The notes beneath the pieces were generated by a model that made no database searches, was not told where the DNA came from, and was given only the letters and a program-made list of their open reading frames with translations. From Bacteroidaceae bacterium (lineage in GTDB: Bacteria > Bacteroidota > Bacteroidia > Bacteroidales > Bacteroidaceae): a stretch of DNA of 64,000 nt. Within the stretch, counting starts at the first letter, position 1. Every line of letters begins with the position of its first letter. The translations under genes and the position numbers were made by a program. Of the stretch, positions 37,019 to 44,120 are shown piece after piece. The stretch spans positions 1-64,000 of the forward strand of contig JAFYPU010000017.1 of NCBI GenBank assembly GCA_017547385.1. The letters run 5' to 3'.

Positions 37019-37573
37019 TCAGATAAGTTTGTTGTCGCATTGAATGATGTCCATTCCTTTGATAATAGCCTGTTCGTTCATGGGCAACAAGTGATGATGG
37101 CGTTCAGGAAGCGTTTTGCGCAGCGCCATCATGACGCTTTCGAGTTGTGCAATGGGATGCAACTTCAGAACCCCTCCGAGAATAAACATGTTGAAGCACT
37201 TCATCATTTTCATGTCTGCTGCCGTTTCCATGGCAGTTGTGTGCCAAATGTTGATGTCGGTGCGTGTGGGTTTGTCAAGGATGCCGAAACTGTCGTAGAT
37301 GAGAGTTCCACCCGGCTTTACCTTATCCTCAAACTTGTTGAGTGAGGGCTGGTTAAGCAAAATGGCAGTGTCGTATTTGCTCAGGATGGGGCTGGAAATC
37401 GGATTGTCGCTGACAATCACCGTAACATTGGCTGTGCCTCCGCGCTGTTCCGGGCCGTAAGCCGGCATCCATGTTACTTCTTTTCCCTCCATAAGGGCAG
37501 CATAGGCCAATATCTTTCCCATTGAGAGAACGCCTTGACCGCCAAATCCCGATATGATGATTTCTTGCTTCAT
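37019..37573 (-). CDS. 2-oxoacid:ferredoxin oxidoreductase, gamma subunit
   Basis: Gamma subunit of an oxygen-sensitive oxoacid:ferredoxin oxidoreductase, 184 residues. It starts IIISGFGGQGVLSMGKILAYAA, the typical gamma-subunit glycine-rich motif, and contains the substrate-loop segment MPAYGPEQRGGTANVTVIVS. It lies 99 bp after the TPP-binding subunit on the same strand. Whether the complex uses branched-chain oxoacids (VOR) or 2-oxoglutarate (KOR) cannot be settled from sequence alone. Confidence 0.92.
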   Translation of the reverse strand: MKQEIIISGFGGQGVLSMGKILAYAALMEGKEVTWMPAYGPEQRGGTANVTVIVSDNPISSPILSKYDTAILLNQPSLNKFEDKVKPGGTLIYDSFGILDKPTRTDINIWHTTAMETAADMKMMKCFNMFILGGVLKLHPIAQLESVMMALRKTLPERHHHLLPMNEQAIIKGMDIIQCDNKLI

Positions 37574-37672
37574 GATGTAGGTGAAATTCTGAGGTGTGGG
37601 TTGCGATATGTGAATGATGGGAGCATCTTATTTTCTTTGCATGAATGAAAAACGAAAGTGCGCCGATGATTT

Positions 37673-38437
37673 TCAGCCGTTGTCTTTCAAATCTCCCACA
37701 TGGTAATAGTCAAACATGTGCTCCTCCATCCATTTGTTGGCTTGGACGGGCGGAAGTTTCCATCCCGACGAACAAGTGCCGACAATCTCAATGAGGTTGC
37801 TTCCTTTGGCTTGGAGCGAATTTTCAAAAGCTTTCCGTATAGCTTTCTTGGCCTTGCGGATGGCTGCTACGCTGTGAACGCTTTGTCTTGTAACGTAGCA
37901 AGTTCCTTCCAATTGGGCTGCCAATTCTGTAAACTTCAACGGAAAACCATGGATAGCGGCTTCGCGACCTTGTGGACAGGTGGCTGTTTTCATTCCCATC
38001 AAAGTGGTGGGGGCCATCTGGCCGCCTGTCATTCCGTAAATGGCATTGTTGACAAAGATGATGGTAATGTTATCTCCACGGTTGAGGGCGTGAAGCGACT
38101 CCGCCGTACCTATGCAAGCCAGGTCGCCATCACCTTGGTATGTAAACACCAAGCGGTCGGGCCACAATCGCTTGCAGGCAGATGCCAAAGCCGGAGCGCG
38201 ACCGTGAGCGGCTTCTTGCCAATCTATATCAATGTAGTTGTAAGCAAAAACCGCACAGCCGACGGGGCTGATACCAATGGTCTTTTCTGTCATTCCCATT
38301 TCGGCAATTACCTCTGCAATGAGTTTATGCACAACACCGTGTGAACAACCCGGGCAATAGTGCATGCTATTGTTGTTAAGCAGTTCCGGTTTTTTGTAAA
38401 CCAGATTTTCAGGCCGTATGATTTCTTCTCGTGTCAT
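37673..38437 (-). CDS. 2-oxoacid:ferredoxin oxidoreductase, TPP-binding beta subunit
   Basis: Binds thiamine diphosphate and passes electrons to ferredoxin; 254 residues. The TPP motif is GDGDLACIGTAESLHALNRGDNITIIFVNN, and cysteines occur in HYCPGCSHG. Its start lies inside the preceding 97-residue membrane-protein gene (29-bp overlap on the same strand), suggesting translational coupling. With the alpha and gamma subunits and the ferredoxin it makes a complete four-subunit-type enzyme that converts a 2-oxoacid to its acyl-CoA plus CO2 under anaerobic conditions. Confidence 0.94.
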   Translation of the reverse strand: MTREEIIRPENLVYKKPELLNNNSMHYCPGCSHGVVHKLIAEVIAEMGMTEKTIGISPVGCAVFAYNYIDIDWQEAAHGRAPALASACKRLWPDRLVFTYQGDGDLACIGTAESLHALNRGDNITIIFVNNAIYGMTGGQMAPTTLMGMKTATCPQGREAAIHGFPLKFTELAAQLEGTCYVTRQSVHSVAAIRKAKKAIRKAFENSLQAKGSNLIEIVGTCSSGWKLPPVQANKWMEEHMFDYYHVGDLKDNG

Positions 38438-38702
38438 AACTGTTGCGTTTAAATCCTGACATTCGTATCATCACTTCCACCATCTTGACGACAACGGCTA
38501 AAAGTGCTAAGCAGTAGCATGCCATTGTGCCTATTTCAGAATCTGAAAACACCACAACACCTATCATGGCCAATGCGGAAATGACGATAAAGATGCTGTT
38601 GAGCCAATTGCGCACATACAAACTGCGCTGTTGGTGTTTTCGTTCTTCGTATTCTTTTTGAGAAAAACGGTCAGAGAGTAATGATTGTTCGGGAGTTGTC
38701 AT
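38409..38702 (-). CDS. Small two-helix membrane protein inside the oxidoreductase operon
   Basis: A 97-residue protein with a charged N-terminus (SQKEYEERKHQQRSLYVRNW) and two membrane helices (SIFIVISALAMIGVVVF and MACYCLALLAVVVKMVEVMI). It sits between the alpha and beta subunit genes, 18 bp after vorB ends, and overlaps the beta-subunit start by 29 bp. No family recognised. Its position suggests it may tether or support the enzyme at the membrane, which is inference only. Confidence 0.75.
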   Translation of the reverse strand: MTTPEQSLLSDRFSQKEYEERKHQQRSLYVRNWLNSIFIVISALAMIGVVVFSDSEIGTMACYCLALLAVVVKMVEVMIRMSGFKRNSYDTRRNHTA

Positions 38703-38720
38703 ATAGATTTTGGAGGTTGT

Positions 38721-39818
38721 TTATGATTCACTGACAATGCTTTTGCGCATGGCTTGAATGATTTCATCGGGATCGGGAACAATTCCGCCCAAACGTCCAA
38801 AGTGTTCAACGGGAATGTCATTGCCCACAGCCGCTCGCACATCAAATACCATTTGTCCGGCATTGATTTCTACGGTGAGCACACCCTTGCAATGACGACT
38901 GATTTCCTTGATTTCGTTGTATGGGAACGGCCATAGAGAAATGGGGCGGAACAATCCGACTTTCAGCCCTTGTTTGCGAGCTATCTCCATCGCTTTCATC
39001 GATATGCGGGCTGCCGATCCGAAAGCCACAATTAGGTATTCGGCATCTTCGCAAAGATGCGTTTCGTATCTCACTTCGTTCTTTTCCATTTCTTTGAACT
39101 TGGCCTGCAAATGCAGGTTCTTGATTTCCATTTCATGTGGCTCAAGTTCCAGAGATGTGATCACGTTGCGTTTTCTGTTGCGAAGCCCGATACCGTTGGC
39201 AGCCCAAGGGCATTGTTGCGCAATCTCTTCGTCGGTGCGTCTGGGCTTGTAGGGCGGAAGAACAACCTTCTCCATCATTTGTCCGATAACACCGTCGGAG
39301 AGAATCATTACGGGTGTGCGATATTTGAAAGCGAGTTCGAAGGATAAATCCACGAAGTCAGCCATTTCCTGTACGGAAGCCGGTGCTAAAACAATGATGT
39401 TGTAATCGCCGTTACCGCCTCCACGTGTGGCTTGGTTGTAGTCGCTTTGTGATGGCTGTATGGTTCCGAGTCCGGGGCCGCCTCGTTGCACATTCACGAT
39501 GAGTCCGGGCACTTCGGCTCCGGCCATGTAGCTGATTCCCTCCTGCATGAGTGCAATTCCGACGCTGGCAGAAGAAGTCATGGCACGCTTTCCGGTTCCG
39601 CCGGCTCCATAGAGCATGTTGATGGAAGCAGTTTCGCTCTCAGCCTGAAGCACCACCATTCCGGTGGTTTCCCATGGTCTGAGTTCTGCGAGCGTTTCCA
39701 AAATCTCGCTTTGCGGTGTGATGGGGTAGCCGAAGTATCCGTCGCAACCGCAACGGATGGCAGCATGTGCTATGGCCTCGTTTCCTTTGAGAAGCAGTGT
39801 TTCTTGTCCGTTTTCCAT
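38721..39818 (-). CDS. vorB: 2-oxoacid:ferredoxin oxidoreductase alpha subunit (VorB)
   Basis: Pyrimidine-binding alpha subunit, 365 residues from the ATG at 39818 (MENGQETLLLKGNEAIAHAA). The longer reading to 40037 overlaps the ferredoxin gene and is rejected. Motifs include GYPITPQSEILETLAE, GMVVLQAESETASINMLYGAGG and YRTPVMILSDGVIGQMMEKV. Homologues in Bacteroidales are annotated 3-methyl-2-oxobutanoate dehydrogenase subunit VorB. It begins 4 bp after the ferredoxin stop, so translation is probably coupled. Confidence 0.92.
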   Translation of the reverse strand: MENGQETLLLKGNEAIAHAAIRCGCDGYFGYPITPQSEILETLAELRPWETTGMVVLQAESETASINMLYGAGGTGKRAMTSSASVGIALMQEGISYMAGAEVPGLIVNVQRGGPGLGTIQPSQSDYNQATRGGGNGDYNIIVLAPASVQEMADFVDLSFELAFKYRTPVMILSDGVIGQMMEKVVLPPYKPRRTDEEIAQQCPWAANGIGLRNRKRNVITSLELEPHEMEIKNLHLQAKFKEMEKNEVRYETHLCEDAEYLIVAFGSAARISMKAMEIARKQGLKVGLFRPISLWPFPYNEIKEISRHCKGVLTVEINAGQMVFDVRAAVGNDIPVEHFGRLGGIVPDPDEIIQAMRKSIVSES

Positions 39819-39822
39819 AGTG

Positions 39823-40053
39823 TTAGTCGGCTTTTTTACGGTATACGGTGATGCATGCGTCGGGACATACAATGGCGCACGATGCGCATCCGATGCAGGC
39901 ATCGGGGTTTGTGTCTCGACAGAATGCATAGCCTTTGTGATTAACCTCGTTGGTGCTAAGTGCAAGCACATTGGATGGACATGCCACAACGCACAGATTG
40001 CATCCTTTGCACCTTTCAGTGTCGATGATAACGGCACCTTTCATTTTACCCAT
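39823..40053 (-). CDS. 2[4Fe-4S] ferredoxin subunit of the oxidoreductase
   Basis: A 76-residue protein with two CxxCxxCxxxC clusters: CKGCNLCVVACP and CIGCASCAIVCP. It should accept electrons from the TPP subunit. I chose MGKMKGAVIIDTERC (40053); MKGAV at 40044 is an equally possible start. The longer reading from 40194 overlaps the TPR gene and is rejected. The gene lies 10 bp after the TPR gene and 4 bp before vorB. Confidence 0.92.
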   Translation of the reverse strand: MGKMKGAVIIDTERCKGCNLCVVACPSNVLALSTNEVNHKGYAFCRDTNPDACIGCASCAIVCPDACITVYRKKAD

Positions 40054-40063
40054 AGCGGTGAGC

Positions 40064-40339
40064 TTATTGGTTAAACATATCTTTGTTATAGAAGGCCATA
40101 ATGTCGGAGAGCATTTCTCGCGCTTGTGCAGCCGGCCCATGCGGATCGTTTCCTTCAGAGCGCAAGAAACAATTGATGGCTTGTTGCCAATCACCTTTTT
40201 TCATGTATGCGCGTCCTTTGAGGTAGTGAAGCGTCGCGTCATCGGAGCATTGGGGCAAAATGGCATCAGCCAGGCGTATTGCTTCGTCTGCGCATCCGTT
40301 TTCGATGTGCTGCTGTATGATTTTGTGATCTGCAAGCAT
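40064..40339 (-). CDS. Small tetratricopeptide-repeat protein, first gene of the VOR/KOR operon
   Basis: A 91-residue helical protein with about two TPR-like repeats (DDATLHYLKGRAYMKKGDWQQAINCF). No signal peptide. It begins 20 nt after a -7 promoter box and is followed at 10 bp by the ferredoxin gene. As the leading gene it may be an assembly or docking factor for the oxidoreductase; that role is inferred from position. Confidence 0.8.
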   Translation of the reverse strand: MLADHKIIQQHIENGCADEAIRLADAILPQCSDDATLHYLKGRAYMKKGDWQQAINCFLRSEGNDPHGPAAQAREMLSDIMAFYNKDMFNQ

Positions 40340-40359
40340 GTTCTCCGTCTATGTATTAG

Positions 40360-40392
40360 CAAAGTTAAAGTAAACTTTTCAAATATCACAAC
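40360..40392 (-). promoter_or_regulatory. Promoter of the TPR-ferredoxin-vorB operon
   Basis: On the minus strand TAACTTTG (40360-40367) matches the -7 consensus. A partial -33 (GTTG, 40389-40392) lies 21 nt upstream. The leader before the ATG at 40339 would be about 15 nt. Confidence 0.55.
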
Positions 40393-40495
40393 CTGCCGGA
40401 TGATTTATTCCCGGTCTTTTCTGAATTTTTTAGTTTTGATGGAGTGTAAATATCAAACAAGCTTTTGAAAAACAGAAACTTGTGTGTAAAATAAT

Positions 40496-40519
40496 GAAAA
40501 GTTTCATTTGAAACTTTTC
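40496..40519 (-). terminator. Hairpin in the 40.34-40.64 kb intergenic region
   Basis: GAAAAGTTTC (40496-40505) pairs with GAAACTTTTC (40510-40519), loop 4 nt. On the minus strand it is followed by ATTATTTTA. It lies 120 nt after the stop at 40639 and may end that transcript. The same gap also holds an alternating purine-pyrimidine run (40562-40581). Confidence 0.5.
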
Positions 40520-40561
40520 TTGCTGTTTATGAATATCCGGAAAGGAGTCTTGAAATCTTTT

Positions 40562-40581
40562 CGCGCGCGCGTATATATATA
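40562..40581. other. Alternating CG then TA tract
   Basis: Twenty bases alternate strictly between pyrimidine and purine, as five CG steps followed by five TA steps. Such tracts can form Z-DNA or melt easily. It is 57 bp downstream of the stop at 40639 on the minus strand. Confidence 0.7.
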
Positions 40582-40638
40582 ATATGTATGGGGGGAGAGG
40601 GAATGGGCTTCGCTGACTATGTAGATGGGATGGGAAGC

Positions 40639-41064
40639 TCAGAAAGCGGTGCGTTTGAATTGCAGTGTGCCGGGTATTTTCACCAACTTGCGGCCTTGCA
40701 CCTTTTTTACCTCATTGCCGTCAATCGCCTCGTATTGAAAAATGCTGTCGTTCAGTTGCGTGAAGCGGATGGTTTGGGCATCCGAACCTTGGTCGTTGCT
40801 GAAGCGGAGTGTGGCGGTGTTGTTTTCAATTGTGTGTGAGGTGAGAAGCCACATGCCATAGATGCGTCCGTGCATGTAACCATGCAGTTTGCCAAGAAAA
40901 CTCATTCCGGGAGCTTCTAATTGGGGTGTGTAAAGGTTCAGTTGGATTGTAACTCCGTGTTCGTTGTTTTTGAAAACTCCCATGAAAGGTTTGTCATTGG
41001 TTTGTGCCACGCTTTGGGCGCAGAGAAGCAAAAGAAAAAGAAAGATGGTGGCACTGCGTTTCAT
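40639..41064 (-). CDS. Small secreted protein, DUF2147-like
   Basis: A 141-residue exported protein with signal peptide MKRSATIFLFLLLLCAQSVAQ. The remainder is all-beta in appearance (GVFKNNEHGVTIQLNLY, GRIYGMWLLTSHTIENNTATLRFS, SIFQYEAIDGNEVKKVQGRKLVKI), somewhat like lipocalin-type DUF2147 proteins, but I cannot confirm the family. It is 86 bp after the FHA gene on the same strand. Confidence 0.7.
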   Translation of the reverse strand: MKRSATIFLFLLLLCAQSVAQTNDKPFMGVFKNNEHGVTIQLNLYTPQLEAPGMSFLGKLHGYMHGRIYGMWLLTSHTIENNTATLRFSNDQGSDAQTIRFTQLNDSIFQYEAIDGNEVKKVQGRKLVKIPGTLQFKRTAF

Positions 41065-41150
41065 GGCAAAGAGGGTGTTGGTTTCTTTTTAAGAAAGGAG
41101 TATTTCGGAATGCACTTTGAAAAATCCTGAGTACGTGTTGTGTTGGTTTC

Positions 41151-41675
41151 TCACACTTCTGTGTCTTCGGGGGGTGTGGTGTGTAAAATCATGGTAGTTG
41201 CTCCGATGGTGATGATGGCACCTTCGTCCACCAAGGCTTGTTCCTTCACGCCCAGAAGGGTGTTCATCAAGAAAGTTCCGGTGTTTGATGGTGCATCGCT
41301 CAGAAGAAATTTAAGTCCGGAGGCATTCTTATTATGGCAGATGTTGATGATGCAGTGTGTGGTGTCAATGCTCGGGTCCACGGTTTTGATGGCAGCATTG
41401 GCTGTTGTGCCTCGCACGTGTCTGCCCACCACATTGCGTCCCATGCAAAGGGGGATCACTTGTTTCAGGTGGAATGCGTTTTCAATCACGGTGAGATATC
41501 CCACCGGTGGTTGCGCTTCCGGTGTTTCAGCTGGCTTGTCGGTCGGTGACGGTATGCGAATCTTGAATTGCTTGTTGCAAGCCGGACATTGAAAAACGAG
41601 CGATCTTCCCGGCTCATAAAGTTTGTCGTCGAAGAGGATCGGCTCGTCACATTTGGGGCATCGTATGCGTTTCAT
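41151..41675 (-). CDS. Zinc-ribbon/FHA domain protein
   Basis: A 174-residue cytoplasmic protein. The N-terminus holds a zinc ribbon with Cys6-x2-Cys9 and Cys30-x2-Cys33 (CPKC and CPAC). Residues about 70-170 form an FHA domain (NVVGRHVRG, STxH-like DTTHCIINI, SDAPSNTGTFLMN), which binds phosphothreonine peptides. No kinase gene is nearby. It follows the SPOR gene by 25 bp, so the two are probably co-transcribed and may link signalling to the envelope. Confidence 0.88.
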   Translation of the reverse strand: MKRIRCPKCDEPILFDDKLYEPGRSLVFQCPACNKQFKIRIPSPTDKPAETPEAQPPVGYLTVIENAFHLKQVIPLCMGRNVVGRHVRGTTANAAIKTVDPSIDTTHCIINICHNKNASGLKFLLSDAPSNTGTFLMNTLLGVKEQALVDEGAIITIGATTMILHTTPPEDTEV

Positions 41676-41700
41676 GCAAGATGTGTGAGTGAATTTTTGC

Positions 41701-42696
41701 TTATGGTTGCGGCATTTTCATGACCCACGCTCCTTTAATGCCGTAGTCGGTGCGCAGTTGGCGAGCTGCTGCATAGGCATCTGTGTCTGTGGCATATTTG
41801 CCATAAATGACTTTCAGCATGGTGGAACTTGTGTGGATGGAGGCACCGTTGATTCCTTTGGTTTGAAGAGCTGCGATATATTCTTCAGCATTTACTAATG
41901 GAACTTTGCAAAGCAATACGAGTGTGTAGCTTTCTGAAGTTGCCTCTGCTGCCTGCACGGGTGAAGTGGCTGTCGGTTGCTCCGTTGCTTTTTCCACCGG
42001 AGCAATGGTTGCAGGTTGCGCCTTGGTGGGAGCGGGTGTGGTTGCCGTGTGTTTGGGAGCGGTCGGCATGACTGTGGCAGCTTGAGGGCGATTGCCGTTC
42101 TGCTCACCGGTGATGGGTGTGGCCCAAAGGAAATAGAAGAAGACGGCAATAACAGCCGCTGCGGCATAGTTTACGATTTCTTTGTTGATGCGCAGGGTGT
42201 AATTATTTCTCTTCTTACGTTCCTTTTCGGCTTTTACCGGTTTTTGTTTCTTTTCTTCCGGATTTTCGGAGGGAACGTCCAAACGGTTGATGCGGAAAGA
42301 ATCAAGTGCATAAAGCTCGGGCGAGAGCACTCCTGCGGGAAGTGGTTCGAAGTCATACTGACCACCGATTCCGAGGGTCAGTTTGCCGATGCCGTGAAAG
42401 GCAAATTCGCCATTGTGTCGCAACTCGCTTTTCACCTGTCCCACAGCTCGGCTGATCAGCTTCAAAGTCTCGGGATAATTGGTGTCGTAGGCTTGCATGT
42501 ACGACTGAACAAGCAAACCATCGTTCAAGGTGAGTTGCGGATTAAACCCAACGCTGCGATAGGGGGGCAGGAAGAGGGCTTCTTCCGAAACAAAACGTGC
42601 GGGGATGTATTGGGTTACAAATCCACCCAAGTCCGGCACGATGACACAATTGTTGCTGAGCAACAAGCTTTCTATGTGTTTGGAGAGTTCAATCAT
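41701..42696 (-). CDS. HU-CCDC81 and SPOR domain protein
   Basis: A 331-residue bitopic membrane protein. Residues 1-130 form the Bacteroidota HU-CCDC81 domain pair (MIELSKHIESLLLSNNCVIV, VPDLGGFVTQYIPARFV). A transmembrane helix lies near 175-197 (AAAAVIAVFFYFLWA), then a Pro/Ala/Thr-rich periplasmic linker, then a C-terminal SPOR domain (SYTLVLLCKVPLVNAEEY to GAWVMKM) that binds denuded peptidoglycan. Such proteins are thought to connect nucleoid or cytoplasmic partners to the division site. A consensus promoter ends 4 nt before the ATG, so the mRNA should be leaderless. Confidence 0.9.
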   Translation of the reverse strand: MIELSKHIESLLLSNNCVIVPDLGGFVTQYIPARFVSEEALFLPPYRSVGFNPQLTLNDGLLVQSYMQAYDTNYPETLKLISRAVGQVKSELRHNGEFAFHGIGKLTLGIGGQYDFEPLPAGVLSPELYALDSFRINRLDVPSENPEEKKQKPVKAEKERKKRNNYTLRINKEIVNYAAAAVIAVFFYFLWATPITGEQNGNRPQAATVMPTAPKHTATTPAPTKAQPATIAPVEKATEQPTATSPVQAAEATSESYTLVLLCKVPLVNAEEYIAALQTKGINGASIHTSSTMLKVIYGKYATDTDAYAAARQLRTDYGIKGAWVMKMPQP

Positions 42697-42700
42697 GTTG

Positions 42701-42731
42701 CAAAGTTAATGGAACATGGGCAAGTTTCAAA
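42701..42731 (-). promoter_or_regulatory. SPOR-gene promoter, leaderless
   Basis: On the minus strand TAACTTTG (42701-42708) has TTTG (42728-42731) exactly 19 nt upstream. Only CAAC separates the -7 box from the ATG at 42696, so the transcript must begin at or inside the start codon. Confidence 0.75.
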
Positions 42732-42858
42732 GTGAAAACGGCACTTTATTTTTCAGGAAATCGTAACGTGTGTTCTATTAAGTATTTAGCTTTTCTTGGA
42801 AAGGTTGCTAGGGTCTGTGTCGTGCTTTGAATGATATACTATGGTATGGGTAGAAAAT

Positions 42859-42915
42859 CTGCAGTGCTTGCAGAATTTTCCGCAAGCACTGCAGAAATTT
42901 CTACAAGCACTGCGC
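42859..42915. repeat. Three-unit 21-bp phased array, locus 3
   Basis: Cores begin at 42859 (CTGCAGTGCTTGCAG), 42880 (CCGCAAGCACTGCAG) and 42901 (CTACAAGCACTGCGC), exactly 21 bp apart. The first core is inverted relative to the other two. The array lies between the SPOR promoter and the structured RNA region. Confidence 0.85.
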
Positions 42916-43008
42916 GTTGTGTGGGGAATGGGGGCGTTTAGCCTGGGGTGGGAAAGGGGCCCATCGAAGCTGCTTTTTTGTGATTTTCAAAAAAAACGGG
43001 GGATAACT

Positions 43009-43038
43009 ATTGACACTTTTTAAGTTTTTGTAAATTTG
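43009..43038 (+). promoter_or_regulatory. Promoter ahead of the structured RNA region
   Basis: TAAATTTG (43031-43038) matches the -7 consensus; ATTG (43009-43012) lies 18 nt upstream. Transcription would start near 43044, about 360 nt before the next ATG (43408), and read through the hairpins that follow. Confidence 0.6.
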
Positions 43039-43110
43039 CACCCAAACATGTAGGATACTTTTTAAGAATACAAACAAAAAAATACATAACAAGAAACAGA
43101 TAGTACGAAT

Positions 43111-43371
43111 GACGGGATTGGGAGAAACTGAAAGATGTTGCGAGGCAACATGCTCCCCAGGGGAATACTAAAAACATTTCTAACAGAAAGCGTTCCCGTT
43201 CTGCATACTAATGATTATAGAGCTTTAGCTCTTGTTCTCTTGTCTTGAACACCGCCAATTTTCAACACGTACGAGAACAAGCAGTGAGGAGGTTCACGAC
43301 CTATATAGGCGTGAACCATCCTATGCTTGTTGTACGTGAGGCGACTTGGCGGTGGCCTAAGACAAAACAAG
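43111..43371 (+). ncRNA. Structured RNA region with a 141-nt hairpin (unknown family)
   Basis: 5' domain: 43111-43117 pairs with 43194-43200 and encloses a 7-bp hairpin (ATGTTGC/GCAACAT, 43135-43151) and a TCCC/GGGA hairpin (43154-43164). A small AGAGC/GCTCT hairpin follows (43219-43232). The main hairpin (43231-43371) pairs 241-246/359-364, 250-258/346-354 (9 bp), 266-272/332-338 (7 bp), 276-283/324-331 (8 bp), 287-290/319-322 and 291-298/310-317 (8 bp), counting from 43000. A 7-nt by 7-nt bubble lies in the middle. No U-run follows, so it is not a terminator. It is either a free RNA (a 6S-like shape is possible) or the leader of the lipoprotein gene. Not matched to a family I know. Confidence 0.55.
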
Positions 43372-43407
43372 TAAGGATGGTGCACGCTTATTTATTATCT
43401 AAAAACG

Positions 43408-43761
43408 ATGAAACACATTTCTAAAATTTTTACCCTTTTGGCAATCTTGACTCTGAGTCTCGGGTTTGCATCATGTTCGGAAGATGAAGAATCTTATCCC
43501 GAACTGACAATAACAAACAACAGTACGTATACCTTGAATCGTTTTCGTGTAATTTTCGTAAATGATGACCTAGAGACAATGTCGGATGTTGATTATGGAA
43601 CGCTTTATCCCAACGAAACGATTTCAGACATCGTAATACCTACAGGCGCAACAAAGTATTATATGGCTACCTATCAAGATCAATGGTTCTTCTCACCGTA
43701 TTACTCGGTGTCAATAAGAAAATTGAAACTTGATAATTCAACGGTGGGACAGTGGAAATAA
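43408..43761 (+). CDS. Small surface lipoprotein, unknown function
   Basis: A 117-residue lipoprotein. The signal peptide ends in the lipobox GFASC with Cys23, followed by SEDEE, which resembles the acidic export signal that directs Bacteroidota lipoproteins to the cell surface. The mature part is one beta-rich domain (LTITNNSTYTLNRFRVIFVN, YYMATYQDQWFFSPYYSVSIRKL). No family recognised. Its 5' leader would contain the large hairpin described just upstream, so expression may be controlled there. A weak terminator follows. Confidence 0.8.
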   Translation: MKHISKIFTLLAILTLSLGFASCSEDEESYPELTITNNSTYTLNRFRVIFVNDDLETMSDVDYGTLYPNETISDIVIPTGATKYYMATYQDQWFFSPYYSVSIRKLKLDNSTVGQWK

Positions 43762-43872
43762 TTAAATATTGGTTATGAAATAATTTGTCTGCCAATGAGC
43801 GGACTGTGCACACTGTTTTCGATTTTTAGTTTATGAAACTCTTTAAGTAGAAAACCCGTGTGTAACCCACTT

Positions 43873-43915
43873 CAAAGAAGAGGAGAGAGGCGGAATGCTT
43901 TTCTCCTCTTTGTGT
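43873..43915 (+). terminator. Hairpin after the small lipoprotein gene
   Basis: AAGAGGAGA (43878-43886) pairs with TCTCCTCTT (43902-43910), with a short T-run. It lies 117 bp past the stop. The rest of 43762-44120 holds only the tig promoter. Confidence 0.55.
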
Positions 43916-44014
43916 TATGAAAGTTGGGATATTTTCTGTTCGGGTGGTATTTTGATGGATGAAGATTACGTGATAGAGAGCAGTTGCTCCATCGTCTAAA
44001 AAAAAGTGTGCGCA

Positions 44015-44047
44015 TTTCCATTAAACCAAAAGAAAGTGTTATTTTTG
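44015..44047 (+). promoter_or_regulatory. tig promoter
   Basis: TATTTTTG (44040-44047) matches the -7 consensus; TTTC (44015-44018) lies 21 nt upstream. The leader to the ATG at 44121 is about 68 nt. Confidence 0.6.
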
Positions 44048-44120
44048 CACGCTGTATGTCCGGAATGACCGGATAAAATCACAACAACGTAATATATAAC
44101 ACAACAAATACCGAAAAAAG

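Noticed and set aside
39819-40037. 73-residue N-terminal extension of VorB
   Set aside because: It overlaps the ferredoxin gene in another frame; the ATG at 39818 gives the normal family start.
43290-43317. tRNA-like GGTTCA arm
   Set aside because: The surrounding sequence forms a continuous rod, not a cloverleaf, and no acceptor or anticodon stem exists. No tRNA gene was found elsewhere either.
43111-43371. RNase P RNA, tmRNA, SRP RNA or group II intron domain
   Set aside because: The conserved GAGGAAAGUCC (RNase P), tmRNA ends and tag frame, SRP apical motif and intron domain V sequence are all missing.
43231-43371. Intrinsic terminator
   Set aside because: The hairpin is far too long and no U-run follows on either strand.
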